Shown: positions 46,504 to 56,911 of the stretch, piece after piece
Position numbering within the stretch: position 1 is the stretch's first letter
Layout: each line of letters begins with the position of its first letter
Assembly: GCF_024704725.1 (NCBI RefSeq)
Contig: NZ_JALIQS010000003.1
Span: 124,001-188,000 of the forward strand
Direction: 5' to 3'
DNA: 64,000 bases
From: Shinella sp. CPCC 101442
GTDB lineage: Bacteria > Pseudomonadota > Alphaproteobacteria > Rhizobiales > Rhizobiaceae
The notes under the pieces: model-generated
What the model saw: the letters and a program-made list of their open reading frames with translations, nothing else
Told to the model about the DNA's origin: nothing
Databases searched by the model: none
Made by a program: the position numbers and the translations under genes

Positions 46504-48816
46504 ATGAGCACGGGTGACAAACCGAGGACGCAGAACGGCCCAGTCAGTGGCGACATCGACCAGCAGGCCCTCTTCTTCCACCGCCATCCCCGCCCGGGCA
46601 AGCTCGAGATCACCGCCACCAAGCCGCTCGGCAACCAGCGCGACCTCGCCCTCGCCTATTCCCCCGGTGTCGCGGCTCCCTGCCTCGCCATCCGCGACAA
46701 TCCCGAAACGGCCGCCGACTACACAGCGCGCGCCAATCTCGTGGCCGTCGTCTCGAACGGCACCGCCGTGCTCGGCCTCGGCAATATCGGTCCGCTGGCC
46801 TCCAAGCCCGTCATGGAAGGCAAGGCCGTCCTCTTCAAGAAATTCGCCGGCATCGACGTCTTCGACATCGAAATCGACGCACCGACCGTCGACGAGATGG
46901 TCAATGTCGTCTCCGCGCTGGAGCCGACCTTCGGCGGCATCAATCTCGAAGACATCAAGGCCCCGGAATGTTTCGAGGTCGAGCGCCAGCTGCGCGAGAA
47001 GATGGACATCCCTGTTTTCCACGACGACCAGCACGGCACGGCCATCATCGTCGCAGCCGCCGTCCTGAACGGCCTGGAGCTTGCCGGCAAGGCGCTCGGC
47101 GACGCCAAGATCGTCGCGTCGGGTGCGGGTGCGGCGGCCCTCGCCTGCCTCAACCAGCTCGTCGTACTCGGCGCCAAGGTGGAGAACATCTGGGTCCACG
47201 ACATCGAAGGCCTCGTCTACAAGGGCCGCGAAGCGCTGATGGACCAGTGGAAGGCCATCTATGCGCAGAAGACCGACAAGCGCGCGCTGTCCGAAAGCAT
47301 CGACGGCGCCGACGTCTTCCTCGGCCTGTCTGCCGCGGGCGTTCTGAAGCCCGAACTGCTTACCCGCATGGCCGAAAAGCCGTTGATCATGGCGCTCGCC
47401 AACCCGACGCCGGAAATCATGCCGGAAGAGGCCCGCGCGGTGCGCCCGGACGCGATGATCTGCACCGGCCGCTCGGACTTCCCAAACCAGGTCAACAACG
47501 TCCTGTGCTTCCCCTACATCTTCCGCGGCGCGCTCGATTGCGGCGCGCGCACGATCAACGAAGAGATGAAGATGGCCGCCGTGCGCGCCATCGCGGCACT
47601 CGCCCGTGAGGAAGTGTCGGACGTCGCCGCCCGTGCCTATTCCGGCGACACGCCGAGCTTTGGTCCGAACTACCTGATCCCCTCGCCCTTCGACCAGCGC
47701 CTGATCCTGCGCATCGCGCCGGCCGTCGCCCGTGCGGCCGCCGAAACCGGCGTGGCCACCCGCCCGATCACCGACTTCGATGCCTATCTCGATCAGCTCA
47801 ACCGCTTCGTCTGGCGTTCCGGCTTCATCATGAAGCCGATCTTTGCCGCAGCGAAAAAGGCCGAGAAGAAGCGCGTGATCTTTGCTGAGGGCGAGGACGA
47901 GCGCGTGCTGCGCGCCGCCCAGGTGCTGCTGGAGGAGAATACCGCAAAGCCGATCCTCATCGGCCGTCCGCAGATCATCGAGACGCGCCTCAAGCGCTAC
48001 GGCCTGCGCGTACGCCCGAATGTCGATTTCGAGGTGGTCAACCCGGAGGACGATCCGCGCTACCGCGACTATGTCGAGGACTATATCCGCCTCGTCGGCC
48101 GCAAGGGCGTCAATCCGGAAGCCGCCCGCACCATCGTGCGCACCAACCAGACGGTCATCGCAGCCCTCTCCGTCAAGCGCGGCGAAGCGGATGCCATGAT
48201 CTGCGGCATCGAGGGCCGCTATGCGCGGCATCTTCGCGATGTCAGCCAGATCATCGGCAAGCGACCGGGCGTGCTCGATTTCTCCGGCCTCAGCCTGCTG
48301 ATCTCGCAGCGCGGCGCGACCTTCTTCACCGATACCTATGTCACGATGGAGCCGACGGCCGAGGAAGTGGCCGAGATGACCATCATGGCTGCGCAGGAAA
48401 TCCGCCGCTTCGGCATCACGCCGCGCGCAGCGCTGGTCTCCCATTCGAACTTCGGTTCACGCGATTCGGACAGCGCCCTCAAGATGCGCCGGGCGATGGA
48501 ACTGGTGCGCGAACAGGATCCCGACCTCGAAGCCGACGGTGAAATGCACGGCGATGCCGCGATTTCCGAGGCGTTGCGCCAGCGCGTCATGCCGAACTCG
48601 ACGCTGACGGGCGAAGCCAACCTGCTGGTCTTCCCGAATCTCGACGCTGCCAACATCACGCTCGGCGTCGTCAAGACGATGACGGACAGCCTGCATGTCG
48701 GCCCCATCCTGCTCGGCGCCGCCCTGCCCGCCCACATCCTGTCGCCATCCGCGACCTCGCGCGGTGTGGTCAACATGGCCGCACTCGCCGTCGTGGAAGC
48801 ATCCTATCCGGCCTGA
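46504..48816 (+). CDS. maeB: NADP-type malic enzyme fused to phosphotransacetylase domain
   Basis: A 770-residue enzyme decarboxylating malate to pyruvate. Residues about 1-430 are the malic enzyme ([18 protein letters not shown]-like tyrosine/lysine region, [14 protein letters not shown] metal site, [14 protein letters not shown] dinucleotide fold). Residues about 440-770 are a phosphotransacetylase-like domain ([37 protein letters not shown]) that is regulatory rather than catalytic in rhizobial enzymes. The N-terminal [20 protein letters not shown] recalls the Sinorhizobium NADP-dependent Tme rather than Dme. The ATG at 46504 has AGGAA upstream; the open frame from 46354 is leader containing a palindrome. 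Confidence 0.93.
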   Translation: MSTGDKPRTQNGPVSGDIDQQALFFHRHPRPGKLEITATKPLGNQRDLALAYSPGVAAPCLAIRDNPETAADYTARANLVAVVSNGTAVLGLGNIGPLASKPVMEGKAVLFKKFAGIDVFDIEIDAPTVDEMVNVVSALEPTFGGINLEDIKAPECFEVERQLREKMDIPVFHDDQHGTAIIVAAAVLNGLELAGKALGDAKIVASGAGAAALACLNQLVVLGAKVENIWVHDIEGLVYKGREALMDQWKAIYAQKTDKRALSESIDGADVFLGLSAAGVLKPELLTRMAEKPLIMALANPTPEIMPEEARAVRPDAMICTGRSDFPNQVNNVLCFPYIFRGALDCGARTINEEMKMAAVRAIAALAREEVSDVAARAYSGDTPSFGPNYLIPSPFDQRLILRIAPAVARAAAETGVATRPITDFDAYLDQLNRFVWRSGFIMKPIFAAAKKAEKKRVIFAEGEDERVLRAAQVLLEENTAKPILIGRPQIIETRLKRYGLRVRPNVDFEVVNPEDDPRYRDYVEDYIRLVGRKGVNPEAARTIVRTNQTVIAALSVKRGEADAMICGIEGRYARHLRDVSQIIGKRPGVLDFSGLSLLISQRGATFFTDTYVTMEPTAEEVAEMTIMAAQEIRRFGITPRAALVSHSNFGSRDSDSALKMRRAMELVREQDPDLEADGEMHGDAAISEALRQRVMPNSTLTGEANLLVFPNLDAANITLGVVKTMTDSLHVGPILLGAALPAHILSPSATSRGVVNMAALAVVEASYPA

Positions 48817-48831
48817 TTGGCAAGGATCGCC

Positions 48832-49194
48832 TTACAAAACGGCCGCCGCCTCGGCGGCCGTTTTCGTTTGCGGGGCGGTACGATCGGCATCGTGCGCCTC
48901 CCACCAGTCGCCCAGCGCATCCACCAGCGGCATCAGGCTGAGCCCCGCTGGCGTGAGATCGTATTCGACCCGCAGCGGATAGCCATCGAAGACCGTCCGC
49001 GCGACGATGCCCGCCTTTTCCAGCTTGCGCAGCTCGAGTGTCAGGATGCGATGCGACACCGTCGGATTGTCACGGCGAAGATCGCTGAACCGCTTCGTCC
49101 CGTCCTTCAGGTAGTAGATCAAAAGCGTCGGCCAGCGTCCGCCCAGGACCTGCATGACCTCCTCGATCGGGCAACGGGAAACGAGATCCTTCAT
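48832..49194 (-). CDS. HxlR-family transcriptional regulator
   Basis: A 120-residue winged-helix protein: CPIEEVMQVLGGRWPTLLIYYL opens the domain, RFSDLRRDNPTVSHRILTLELRKLEKAGIV holds the recognition helix and YDLTPAGLSLMPLVDALGDWW forms the dimer helix. Members often sense reactive electrophiles through a conserved N-terminal cysteine, here Cys8. It is divergent from the GST gene with a 110 bp shared promoter region containing an inverted repeat, a common arrangement for regulator and target. The C-terminal Ala/Thr-rich tail overlaps the terminator. Confidence 0.9.
   Translation of the reverse strand: MKDLVSRCPIEEVMQVLGGRWPTLLIYYLKDGTKRFSDLRRDNPTVSHRILTLELRKLEKAGIVARTVFDGYPLRVEYDLTPAGLSLMPLVDALGDWWEAHDADRTAPQTKTAAEAAAVL
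48837..48864. terminator. Bidirectional terminator, malic enzyme / HxlR gene
   Basis: AAACGGCCGCCG, a CCT-type loop and CGGCGGCCGTTTT form a perfect 12 bp stem. It starts 20 bp after the malic enzyme stop and overlaps the 3' coding end of the convergent HxlR gene. Confidence 0.8.
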
Positions 49195-49219
49195 GGCGGG
49201 CTCCGGTCTGGTGACAAAA

Positions 49220-49236
49220 ATGTGCGTAATTTACAT
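49220..49236. promoter_or_regulatory. Putative HxlR operator
   Basis: ATGT-N9-ACAT inverted repeat in the middle of the 110 bp between the divergent HxlR and GST genes. Confidence 0.4.
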
Positions 49237-49304
49237 GGGGGCGGGCAAGGCCTAGGTCCAGTGTCGCTGCGCAGCGTGGTCAACAGAAATCACGGAGAAC
49301 ACCA

Positions 49305-50012
49305 TTGGAACCGATCCTCATTTATGGCTTCCCCGCCGGAAGCTCCATGGGCCTTGTGGCCGCGCTGGAATGGCTGGGAAAGCCCTATCGGCTGTGCCGC
49401 GTCGACATGCTGGGCGAGATGCGCGACGCATCCTATGCCCGGCTCAACGCCCGCCACGAGACACCGGCGCTCGTCACCGACGACGGCCGGGTGATCATCG
49501 AAACCATGGCAATCGCGCAGTGGTTTACCGCCCGCGACACGCAACGGCGTATCAGCTTCGACCCTCAATCGGCCGAAGCCGATCGCATGGTCCAGCTCAT
49601 GGCCTATATCAACACCGGCTTCACCGGCGCGTTTTCTCCGCTGTGGTCGGCGCTTGAAATGGAAACGCCGGACCCGATCCTGCAGCAGTCGCTGCGCACA
49701 TGGGGTCGGGAGGCCGTCATCGAGCGGCACGACAAGCTGGAGGCCATGCTCGGCGCCACGCCCTACCTCGTCGGCGAACGCCCGACGCTCGCCGACAGCG
49801 TCCTGATCGGCGTCGCCCGCTGGCTCGACTATCACGAGGTCGCGCCAGCCGAGCGCTGGCCGCGCATCGCGGCGGTCCGCCGCCGGCTGGAAGCGGACCC
49901 GGCCGTGCGTTTCGCCACCGCGCTCGAAAGCGGCGAGACCCCGGACGGCTCCGGCGCCTTCATGGGGCATGTACCGCTCGCCGAGGTCATCGAGCGTTTC
50001 GGTCGCGCCTGA
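49305..50012 (+). CDS. Glutathione S-transferase-like protein
   Basis: A 235-residue protein with thioredoxin-like N-terminal half (ILIYGFPAGSSMGLVAALEW, then the cis-Pro region RHETPALVTDDG and IIETMAIAQWF) and a helical half with PYLVGERPTLADSVLIGVARW. The Ser-rich loop GSSMG may hold the catalytic serine. The start is a TTG at 49305 with GGAGA six bases upstream. It is divergent from an HxlR regulator, suggesting induction by a reactive compound; that link is inferred. It is convergent with the ABC-F gene. Confidence 0.83.
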   Translation: MEPILIYGFPAGSSMGLVAALEWLGKPYRLCRVDMLGEMRDASYARLNARHETPALVTDDGRVIIETMAIAQWFTARDTQRRISFDPQSAEADRMVQLMAYINTGFTGAFSPLWSALEMETPDPILQQSLRTWGREAVIERHDKLEAMLGATPYLVGERPTLADSVLIGVARWLDYHEVAPAERWPRIAAVRRRLEADPAVRFATALESGETPDGSGAFMGHVPLAEVIERFGRA

Positions 50013-50017
50013 TGTAG

Positions 50018-50042
50018 AAAGGCCGGGATCAGCCCGGCCTTT
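50018..50042. terminator. Bidirectional terminator, GST / ABC-F gene
   Basis: AAAGGCCGGG, a 5-base loop and CCCGGCCTTT: a perfect 10 bp stem between two convergent genes. Confidence 0.85.
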
Positions 50043-50047
50043 CCCTC

Positions 50048-51631
50048 CTACGCCACCGTCAGTTCCAGCCGGCGCGTGATGCCGATCGCCTGCAGGAAGG
50101 CCTCGTCGTGGCTGACGACGAGCAGCGCGCCGTCATAGGCCCGAAGCCCCGCTTCCACGGCCTCGATGGAATCGATGTCGAGATGGTTGGTCGGCTCATC
50201 GAGGATGAGCAGCGGCGGCGGCGTCTCGCCGCCAAGCACGCAGGCAAGCCCGGCCCGCAGCAATTGTCCGCCACTGAGACTTCCGCCACCCTGCAAGGCC
50301 GCATCGGCCCGGAACATGAAGCGCGCCAGCGCCGCCCGGCAGGCGTTCTCGTTGGCCTCCGGATTGAGACGGCGGAAGTTATCTCGGATCGAGAGACCGG
50401 CATCCAGCAGGCTGACACGCTGGTCGAGCACCGCGAAGTCCGTGAAGACGCGTACGCTGCCTTGTGACGGCTGCACCTGTCCCGTCACGAGCGCGAGCAA
50501 GGTCGTCTTGCCGGAGCCGTTCGGCCCCGTCACCGCGAGGCGCTCCGGCCCCGTGATCACAACGGAAAGATCGCGAAGAACCGGCCGTTCCGGCACATAG
50601 CCAGCCGTCACGGCATCGATCTTCAGCACCGTCTTCCCGGCCGCCAGATGCGTGGAGGGTAGGCTGACGGTCAGCGGTTGGAGAATTTCGATGCGTTCGC
50701 GCGCAGTCGCAACCGCCTCGACCGCCTGTGCCTGCCGGCTTTCGGCCAGCCGCGCATTCGCCCCGCTCGTCAGCTCGCTGCGCTCCTTCATGGCACCCAG
50801 CATGATGCGCGGTATGTCGCCGCGTGCCTTTTTCCTGCGGCCGGCACCGTCCTTGCGCGCCTTCCGCTCCGCAACCACCTGAATGGTGCGTGACACTTCA
50901 GCGGCCTGTTTTTCCGCATGGGAAAGGTCGTGCTGCGCGGCCGCCAGCTCCAGCGCCTTGCGTGCGCGGTAGGCACTCCAGTTGCCGCCGTAGCGCGTGG
51001 CGCCAAGCGATGTCAGTTCGACGATGGCATCCATCGTTTCCAGCAATTCACGATCATGGCTGACGACCACTGCGCCGGCCCGCCAACCCGCGAGCATGTC
51101 GATCACGGCCTGCCTGCCGTCCCGGTCGAGGTTGTTCGTGGGCTCGTCGAGCAGCAGGAAATCCGGTGCGCTAAACAGAAGCGCCGCCAGCGCCGCGCGC
51201 GTGCGCTGTCCACCGGATAGAGTCACCAGACGCGTCTCGGCAAATGCCTCCAGCCCGACGCGGGCCAGGGCGACGGCGAGGCGCGCTTCAAGTGTCCAGT
51301 CGGCCTGCGCCAGCGCCGCGGCATCCGCCTCCCCGCGTTCGGCGCGGCGCAGCAGGTCGAGCGCCTCTTCGATGCCGAAAAGGCTGGCGACGGTTTCCTG
51401 CGGACCGACCTGCACGCTCTGGCGCAGCACGCCGATGGTGCCATCGACAGAAATGGTACCGGTAAGTGGCTGGAGATCGCCCGTCGTCAGCTTGAGCAGC
51501 GTTGTCTTGCCGACGCCGTTGCGGCCGACAAGGCCGGCGCGTTCGCGGCCGAAGCTCACATCGAGATTGGAAAGAAGCGCGTGGCCGTCAGGCGTGGACC
51601 ACGAAATCTTGGAGAGGGTGATGGAAGGCAT
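50048..51631 (-). CDS. ABC-F family ATPase
   Basis: A soluble 527-residue protein with two ABC modules and no membrane segments. Module 1 has GRNGVGKTT, LSGGQRTRAALA and LLLDEPTNNLD; module 2 has GPNGSGKTT, LSGGQLLRAGLA and LILDEPTNHLD, with switch histidines in VVSHDRELL and VVSHDEAFL. ABC-F proteins act on the ribosome as translation factors or antibiotic-protection factors. The linker between modules is short and basic (RKARKDGAGRRKKARGD). The start at 51631 (MPSITLSKIS) is chosen over a long N-terminal extension. The sub-family cannot be fixed. Confidence 0.9.
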   Translation of the reverse strand: MPSITLSKISWSTPDGHALLSNLDVSFGRERAGLVGRNGVGKTTLLKLTTGDLQPLTGTISVDGTIGVLRQSVQVGPQETVASLFGIEEALDLLRRAERGEADAAALAQADWTLEARLAVALARVGLEAFAETRLVTLSGGQRTRAALAALLFSAPDFLLLDEPTNNLDRDGRQAVIDMLAGWRAGAVVVSHDRELLETMDAIVELTSLGATRYGGNWSAYRARKALELAAAQHDLSHAEKQAAEVSRTIQVVAERKARKDGAGRRKKARGDIPRIMLGAMKERSELTSGANARLAESRQAQAVEAVATARERIEILQPLTVSLPSTHLAAGKTVLKIDAVTAGYVPERPVLRDLSVVITGPERLAVTGPNGSGKTTLLALVTGQVQPSQGSVRVFTDFAVLDQRVSLLDAGLSIRDNFRRLNPEANENACRAALARFMFRADAALQGGGSLSGGQLLRAGLACVLGGETPPPLLILDEPTNHLDIDSIEAVEAGLRAYDGALLVVSHDEAFLQAIGITRRLELTVA

Positions 51632-51785
51632 GGATACGGAATTCCCCGAGGACAAAACGAAGTCGATTTGTGATCGGGTTGAAATCCATGCTGCACCATC
51701 CGGTCGGTGTTGACGACGGAAGGATATGTAGAGCCCGACCGGCGGCCTTGCAAGAGCAAGCGGCCGGTCAGGCAGAACGAAGAGC

Positions 51786-52850
51786 TTAGGCCACGGGCGG
51801 CTTGTCGAGGCGCTTGGACCATTCCTCAGCCTTGCCGAGGCCTGCATCCCGCCAGGGCGATCCCTTGATGCCAAGCTTGCTGCGCAGACGCATGCCCGAG
51901 ATGATCCAGCGGTTCATGCCGGATGCGATGAAGGGCAGCGACGCGATATGAAGGCCGGTGAAAGGCAGGAACGGGTTGCGGCGGAGCGATCCGTAGATCT
52001 CGATGCGCGTTGTCGTCTTGTAGCTCGGGCTGCGGGCATGGAAACCATGCGTATCTGCAACGACGAGCGTGTTGGCCTTCACGGTCATCTTCACCGGCTG
52101 GCTGTAACCAAGCGCGCCAAGCTCATCCGGCATGATGCGCAGCGAGCCGCGGGCGGAATAGATGTTCTCCAGCGCATCGGCGTTCTCGCTGATGCCGCGC
52201 TCCCAGGCGAGGCGTTGCGGCGTCATTTCGTGCGATCCCGGCACGTAGGCGAACGGGCCATCCTCTTCGCCGACATCGCGCAGGAACAGCCAGGCCTTCG
52301 CCGTCGGCTGGAACGTATCGCTGTGTAGCGCCGTCTGTGGATCGGTCGAGCCTGCGGAGACGACCGACGGCAGCGCCATGACGATCTGCACGACGAGCAG
52401 CGGCTGGCCATCGTGGGAAGAGACATAACGCAAGAGATTGGTGAGGCGCGGGTCGTTGCGCGCGGCCTTGAAGCCGGGCAGGCTTTCGAGGTCGCTGTCG
52501 TCTATGATCGCGCGCCGCGTGACCGTCGTCCCCTGCTTCATGTCATGGCGTTCGAAATCGCGTTCGGCGAGTTCCCGCGTGACGGCCTCGAAAACCTCGG
52601 GTGACAGAAAGTTCTCGATCTTCACGAAGCCGGTTTCGGCATATTGCCGACGGTGGTCCGGCGCGACGAGGTTTTCCAGCTTCTTGCGACGCCAGGCGGC
52701 CATGCGCATGGCCAGCGAGACGCGCTTTTCATGCAGGCCCTTCTTGTTGAGCCACTTGCTGCCGATAACAGGATTGTCGGCAAAGGATTTTGCGCCCGAA
52801 GCGAGCTGGAGCGCGTAGAGAGGGCTCAACAAGACTGACGATATCTTCAT
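51786..52850 (-). CDS. PhyH-like Fe(II)/2-oxoglutarate dioxygenase
   Basis: A 354-residue protein. The iron ligands appear as HSD (His176, Asp178 in TALHSDTFQPT) and a distal histidine in VADTHGFHARS (His268 or His271), followed by an arginine for 2-oxoglutarate. The segment GPFAYVPGSHEM is the typical PhyH core. The substrate is unknown; family members hydroxylate lipids, small metabolites and antibiotics. The ATG at 52850 has AGGTGA close upstream. The 154 bp between it and the ABC-F gene contain an imperfect hairpin but no T-run, so cotranscription is possible. Confidence 0.78.
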   Translation of the reverse strand: MKISSVLLSPLYALQLASGAKSFADNPVIGSKWLNKKGLHEKRVSLAMRMAAWRRKKLENLVAPDHRRQYAETGFVKIENFLSPEVFEAVTRELAERDFERHDMKQGTTVTRRAIIDDSDLESLPGFKAARNDPRLTNLLRYVSSHDGQPLLVVQIVMALPSVVSAGSTDPQTALHSDTFQPTAKAWLFLRDVGEEDGPFAYVPGSHEMTPQRLAWERGISENADALENIYSARGSLRIMPDELGALGYSQPVKMTVKANTLVVADTHGFHARSPSYKTTTRIEIYGSLRRNPFLPFTGLHIASLPFIASGMNRWIISGMRLRSKLGIKGSPWRDAGLGKAEEWSKRLDKPPVA

Positions 52851-53102
52851 AGTCACCTGCCTGCGGGATGATCCTGCCGCCGAACGGGCGACCCGTGCCA
52901 TAACCGGCTGTTGTATTTGCCGAGAGTGCTACACCAAGCCCCCTGCGAGATCAATTGCATGTCGCAAGCAAAGATGACTGAAGAATTCATATTATATCCC
53001 CGCCCGTTAATCACAAATTTGGGAGCGCGTTGCACCGCGCGCCCCGTGGCTTATGATAGAGATCGAAAAACGGCCACATCCGACCGTCTTCCACGCTCAA
53101 CC

Positions 53103-54218
53103 ATGGGATTTCAGGACGTGAAAGGACGCTTCCGCCTTCTGCTCGCCATCGCGACCAGCCTGCCGCTGCTCATTTCGGGCGGTGCTGCAGCGTCGGACGT
53201 CTGCGAACGGATTCAGGCGGAACTGGCGAACCTTCCCCGAGTGCTCGTCGATACGGCGAGCGCCCGAAAATATGCCGGCGCCATCGCCCGCCAGAATATC
53301 CAGCTGCGCAAGGCCAAGAGCGATCAGCGCCGTCTCGGTTGCTCCAGTGGCAGCATCACCGTCTTCGGCGGCGAGAACGAAGCGGCCTGCGATACGCTGG
53401 ACGCAGTCGTCAGCAAGATGGAGCGCAATCTCTATATCCTCGATCGCAAGCGCCGCGAATTTGCCGGCGGCACATCCTCGCAAGGGTCGCGCAACCGCCT
53501 GCTCGCATCGCTGGAAACGAACGGCTGCAACGACGAGGCGAAGGTGATGCCGATTGCGGCGACCGAGACCTTGCGCACCTTGCAGGATGATACGCGCACC
53601 CTGCCGCTCGGCACGATGCCCGAGGATGGCGAGCGGCTGCAACTGCGCTCGCTCGGCGGCAGTTCCGGCCATGGGAACCTGCGTACCGTCTGCGTGCGTA
53701 CATGTGACGGCGGTTTCTTTCCCATTTCCTCCGGAGCCACGCCACTCGATTTCCGCCGCGACCAGAAGGTCTGCGCGATGATGTGCCCGCAGACCGAGAC
53801 GCAGCTCTTCTACCAGTCGATGACGCCGGGCCAGGAAACCGAGCAGATGACCTCGACCGTCACCGGCCGACCCTACCGCGATCTCGAACACGCCTTCGGC
53901 TACCGCACCCGCGACCTCTCGAAGCCCGGCGCGTGCGGCTGCAATCTCTCCGCCTACTATCAGGAGATGATCAAACGCCAGAAGGCCATGAAGGGCGACA
54001 CGGCGAGCACGGCGGACGGCGGTCTCCCGGAAACCGGCTCCGTCACGACGATCACCACCCTGCCGCACAAGCAGGAAACGATGAAAACACCTGCGAAGAT
54101 CGAGGATCGCGTCTACGATCCCACCCACAACAAGGTGCGCACCGTCGGCCCCGCCTTCCTGCCGGAAAACGAGTCCGCCATCGATCTCGGCCGCCCGGCC
54201 GATGCCGGCGTCAACTGA
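53103..54218 (+). CDS. Exported DUF2865 protein
   Basis: A 371-residue protein with an N-terminal signal sequence (hydrophobic core LLLAIATSLPLLISGGAAAS). The central block TVCVRTCDGGFFPISSGATP and KVCAMMCPQTETQLFYQ carries conserved cysteines typical of the DUF2865 family of Rhizobiales. The C-terminal third is rich in Thr, Asp and Pro and looks disordered. The start is uncertain: the ATG at 53103 has no good ribosome site and a GTG five codons later is an alternative. It is convergent with bluB, five bases apart. Function unknown. Confidence 0.78.
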   Translation: MGFQDVKGRFRLLLAIATSLPLLISGGAAASDVCERIQAELANLPRVLVDTASARKYAGAIARQNIQLRKAKSDQRRLGCSSGSITVFGGENEAACDTLDAVVSKMERNLYILDRKRREFAGGTSSQGSRNRLLASLETNGCNDEAKVMPIAATETLRTLQDDTRTLPLGTMPEDGERLQLRSLGGSSGHGNLRTVCVRTCDGGFFPISSGATPLDFRRDQKVCAMMCPQTETQLFYQSMTPGQETEQMTSTVTGRPYRDLEHAFGYRTRDLSKPGACGCNLSAYYQEMIKRQKAMKGDTASTADGGLPETGSVTTITTLPHKQETMKTPAKIEDRVYDPTHNKVRTVGPAFLPENESAIDLGRPADAGVN

Positions 54219-54223
54219 CGACG

Positions 54224-54961
<738 letters not shown>

Positions 54962-54971
54962 CTATCTCGCC

Positions 54972-55172
54972 AGGCCGGTCTTCTGACTTCGGTTCACACG
55001 GTCCGCGCCTGCCTTCCCGGTTCAACAACCAGTGGCAAAAGCCTGAATCGATTCAAACTTTTACGGCGCGAGCCATCCCCGTCACAGCGTTGGGCACGTT
55101 CCGGACCTGGGCTTGGACACCCGCACCGGCTTCCCGATTCTCCCGCCTCGAACGGGCACCTGACTGAGATGG
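54972..55172 (-). promoter_or_regulatory. Cobalamin riboswitch upstream of bluB
   Basis: Reading the minus strand the conserved blocks appear in order: GTCAGGTGCCCG, GGGAAGCCGGTG, CGCTGTGACGGGG, the B12 box GCCACTGG, then GGGAAGGC and GTCAGAAGACC. This is the consensus of B12-sensing leaders. It ends about 60 bp before the bluB ATG, so adenosylcobalamin should repress bluB. Confidence 0.93.
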
Positions 55173-55274
55173 ATATGCGCATGGCCTGCCGGCGCGATCA
55201 AGTCCGCCCACGCCGCGCACAGCCCTTATTGCGCCGCGGCAGGCGCGGCGTGCACGTCATCGCGGCCATTTCCG
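55173..55274 (-). other. Probable bluB promoter region
   Basis: Sequence between the riboswitch and the end of the next gene. The bluB transcript must start here or inside the cyclase gene; no clear promoter elements can be assigned. Confidence 0.4.
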
Positions 55275-56786
55275 TCAGGCGGCGCGCGCCGCACCCGCCT
55301 CAGCCACCACGCCATCGTCGATATCGTTGGCATGGACGGCGCGGTTGCGGCCCGCATGCTTGGCGGCATAGAGCGCGGCATCGGCCATGACCATGACATC
55401 GTGCAGGCTGCCGCCGTGATCGGGGAACTGCGCAATGCCCGCACTCCCGCCGATCAGCAGAAGCTGGCCGTCATAGGCGATCGGCACCTGCGCGTCGCGC
55501 ACCAGCGCCTCAGCAAGCTCCACGAGGGTTTCGCGGGAAAAAGCACCGTTGAGAAGGACGGAGAACTCGTCGCCGCCAAGGCGCGCCACCGTCCCCTGTT
55601 TGCCGACACGCTCGGAAAAGCGCCGCGCCACCGCCTGCAACACGACATCGCCCGCCGCATGACCGTGCCGGTCGTTGACGGCCTTGAACTTGTCGAGGTC
55701 GAGCGCAAGAACGGCGAAGGGCTTGCCGTGACCTTTGGCGATGGTACGGCGGACTTCGTCATCGAAGCCGCTGCGATTCTTCAGCCCTGTCAGGGGATCG
55801 TGCCGGGCGAGGAAGGCGTTTTTCGCCTCGCTTCGCTGCAGCGCCTTGACCAGCGCCGAGAAGCGCAGGGTGACGAAAAGCATGACGCCGGCAAAGACCA
55901 GCACGAAGATGGCGATCTGCGGCAGCGCCGACTGCCAGACGAAGGTGCCCGGCATATTGGGTCGCCAGGACGCTACCATCGGATTATAGGCATCGCCGCC
56001 GACAGGCGCCATGACGAGGCCCGGTTCTTCGGTGACGATCGGCGTGAAACCGAGATCGTGCACGCCAAGCCGCTGCTCGGCATTGGACAACATCTTTTGC
56101 GAGACCGGCTTGACGGTGATGAGCAGCGTCGGCTCCAGCCGGCTTGCGGGAATATAGAGCGATTTCGGAACGACCGCCTGCACGACGACGATGCTCATGA
56201 CGCGGTCGATAAGCCGCATGCCCGAGACGTGGATTTCCGGCAGCGCCGGCGTCAGGAGATCCGGATCCTCCTTGGCGCGTGCCACCTGCCAGCCACCGCG
56301 GTCAGGCGACAGCGCCTCACGGTAGGCGCGTTCGGCACGGCGGGTAAGATCGCTCACCCATTGCAACTTTTCGCGCGCCTTTCGCTCGGAAACCTTTTCC
56401 CCGCGATGCACACCGAGAATTTTCTCGCCATCCGGCGAGGTCAGGATCATCCAGGAGAAACCGAAGTCGGACCACATCCAGTCGCGCATCTGGTCATGCA
56501 CGAAACCATCGTTGGGCATGCCGTGAGCAAGCGCGTTGAAACTCTTGTCCCAGAAGGAGAGCTGGCTCTGGTACTGCACCACCTGGTCGATCTGGTGGCT
56601 GAATTCGTTGCGAACCAGCGTGCGCTCGGTCTCGGCGACGAAGCTGTCGGCGCGCTCGATGGAATAGTCGAGAACGAAGAAGTTTGCCGCGCCGAAAAGT
56701 CCGACGATCATCACAGCTGCGGCACGGATCGCGAAATTCACCCTACGGCGCCGCCCCGTTCGACCGTCTTCCGCCTTGTCCGCCAT
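55275..56786 (-). CDS. Diguanylate cyclase with periplasmic CHASE4-like sensor
   Basis: A 503-residue inner-membrane enzyme. One helix lies at about 18-38, a periplasmic domain of about 230 residues follows (QYQSQLSFWDKSFNAL and LTSPDGEKILGVHRGE fit CHASE4), then a second helix at about 285-305. The GGDEF domain has DPLTGLKNR, ALDLDKFKAVNDRHGH and intact GGDEF at 404-408. It should synthesise c-di-GMP in response to an extracytoplasmic signal. The ATG at 56786 has AGGGGTGA upstream; an earlier ATG lacks one. No EAL domain. Confidence 0.9.
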   Translation of the reverse strand: MADKAEDGRTGRRRRVNFAIRAAAVMIVGLFGAANFFVLDYSIERADSFVAETERTLVRNEFSHQIDQVVQYQSQLSFWDKSFNALAHGMPNDGFVHDQMRDWMWSDFGFSWMILTSPDGEKILGVHRGEKVSERKAREKLQWVSDLTRRAERAYREALSPDRGGWQVARAKEDPDLLTPALPEIHVSGMRLIDRVMSIVVVQAVVPKSLYIPASRLEPTLLITVKPVSQKMLSNAEQRLGVHDLGFTPIVTEEPGLVMAPVGGDAYNPMVASWRPNMPGTFVWQSALPQIAIFVLVFAGVMLFVTLRFSALVKALQRSEAKNAFLARHDPLTGLKNRSGFDDEVRRTIAKGHGKPFAVLALDLDKFKAVNDRHGHAAGDVVLQAVARRFSERVGKQGTVARLGGDEFSVLLNGAFSRETLVELAEALVRDAQVPIAYDGQLLLIGGSAGIAQFPDHGGSLHDVMVMADAALYAAKHAGRNRAVHANDIDDGVVAEAGAARAA

Positions 56787-56911
56787 CGTCACCCCTGCCT
56801 GTCCCCCACCCGTTTCGGGCATTGTTGAACAGAGGCTAGCCGACAGACCGCAAAATTCGCTTAAACAGGCTGGTGAGCGAATACTTAACCTGCACGCACA
56901 GGAAATTGCGG

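Noticed and set aside
46366-48444. 692-codon minus-strand frame across the malic enzyme gene
   Set aside because: Shadow of the malic enzyme reading frame; Asp/Ala/Gly-rich product without any domain.
51730-51770. Hairpin GACCGGC...GCCGGTC between the dioxygenase and ABC-F genes
   Set aside because: The stem is interrupted and no T-run follows on the minus strand; too weak to call a terminator.
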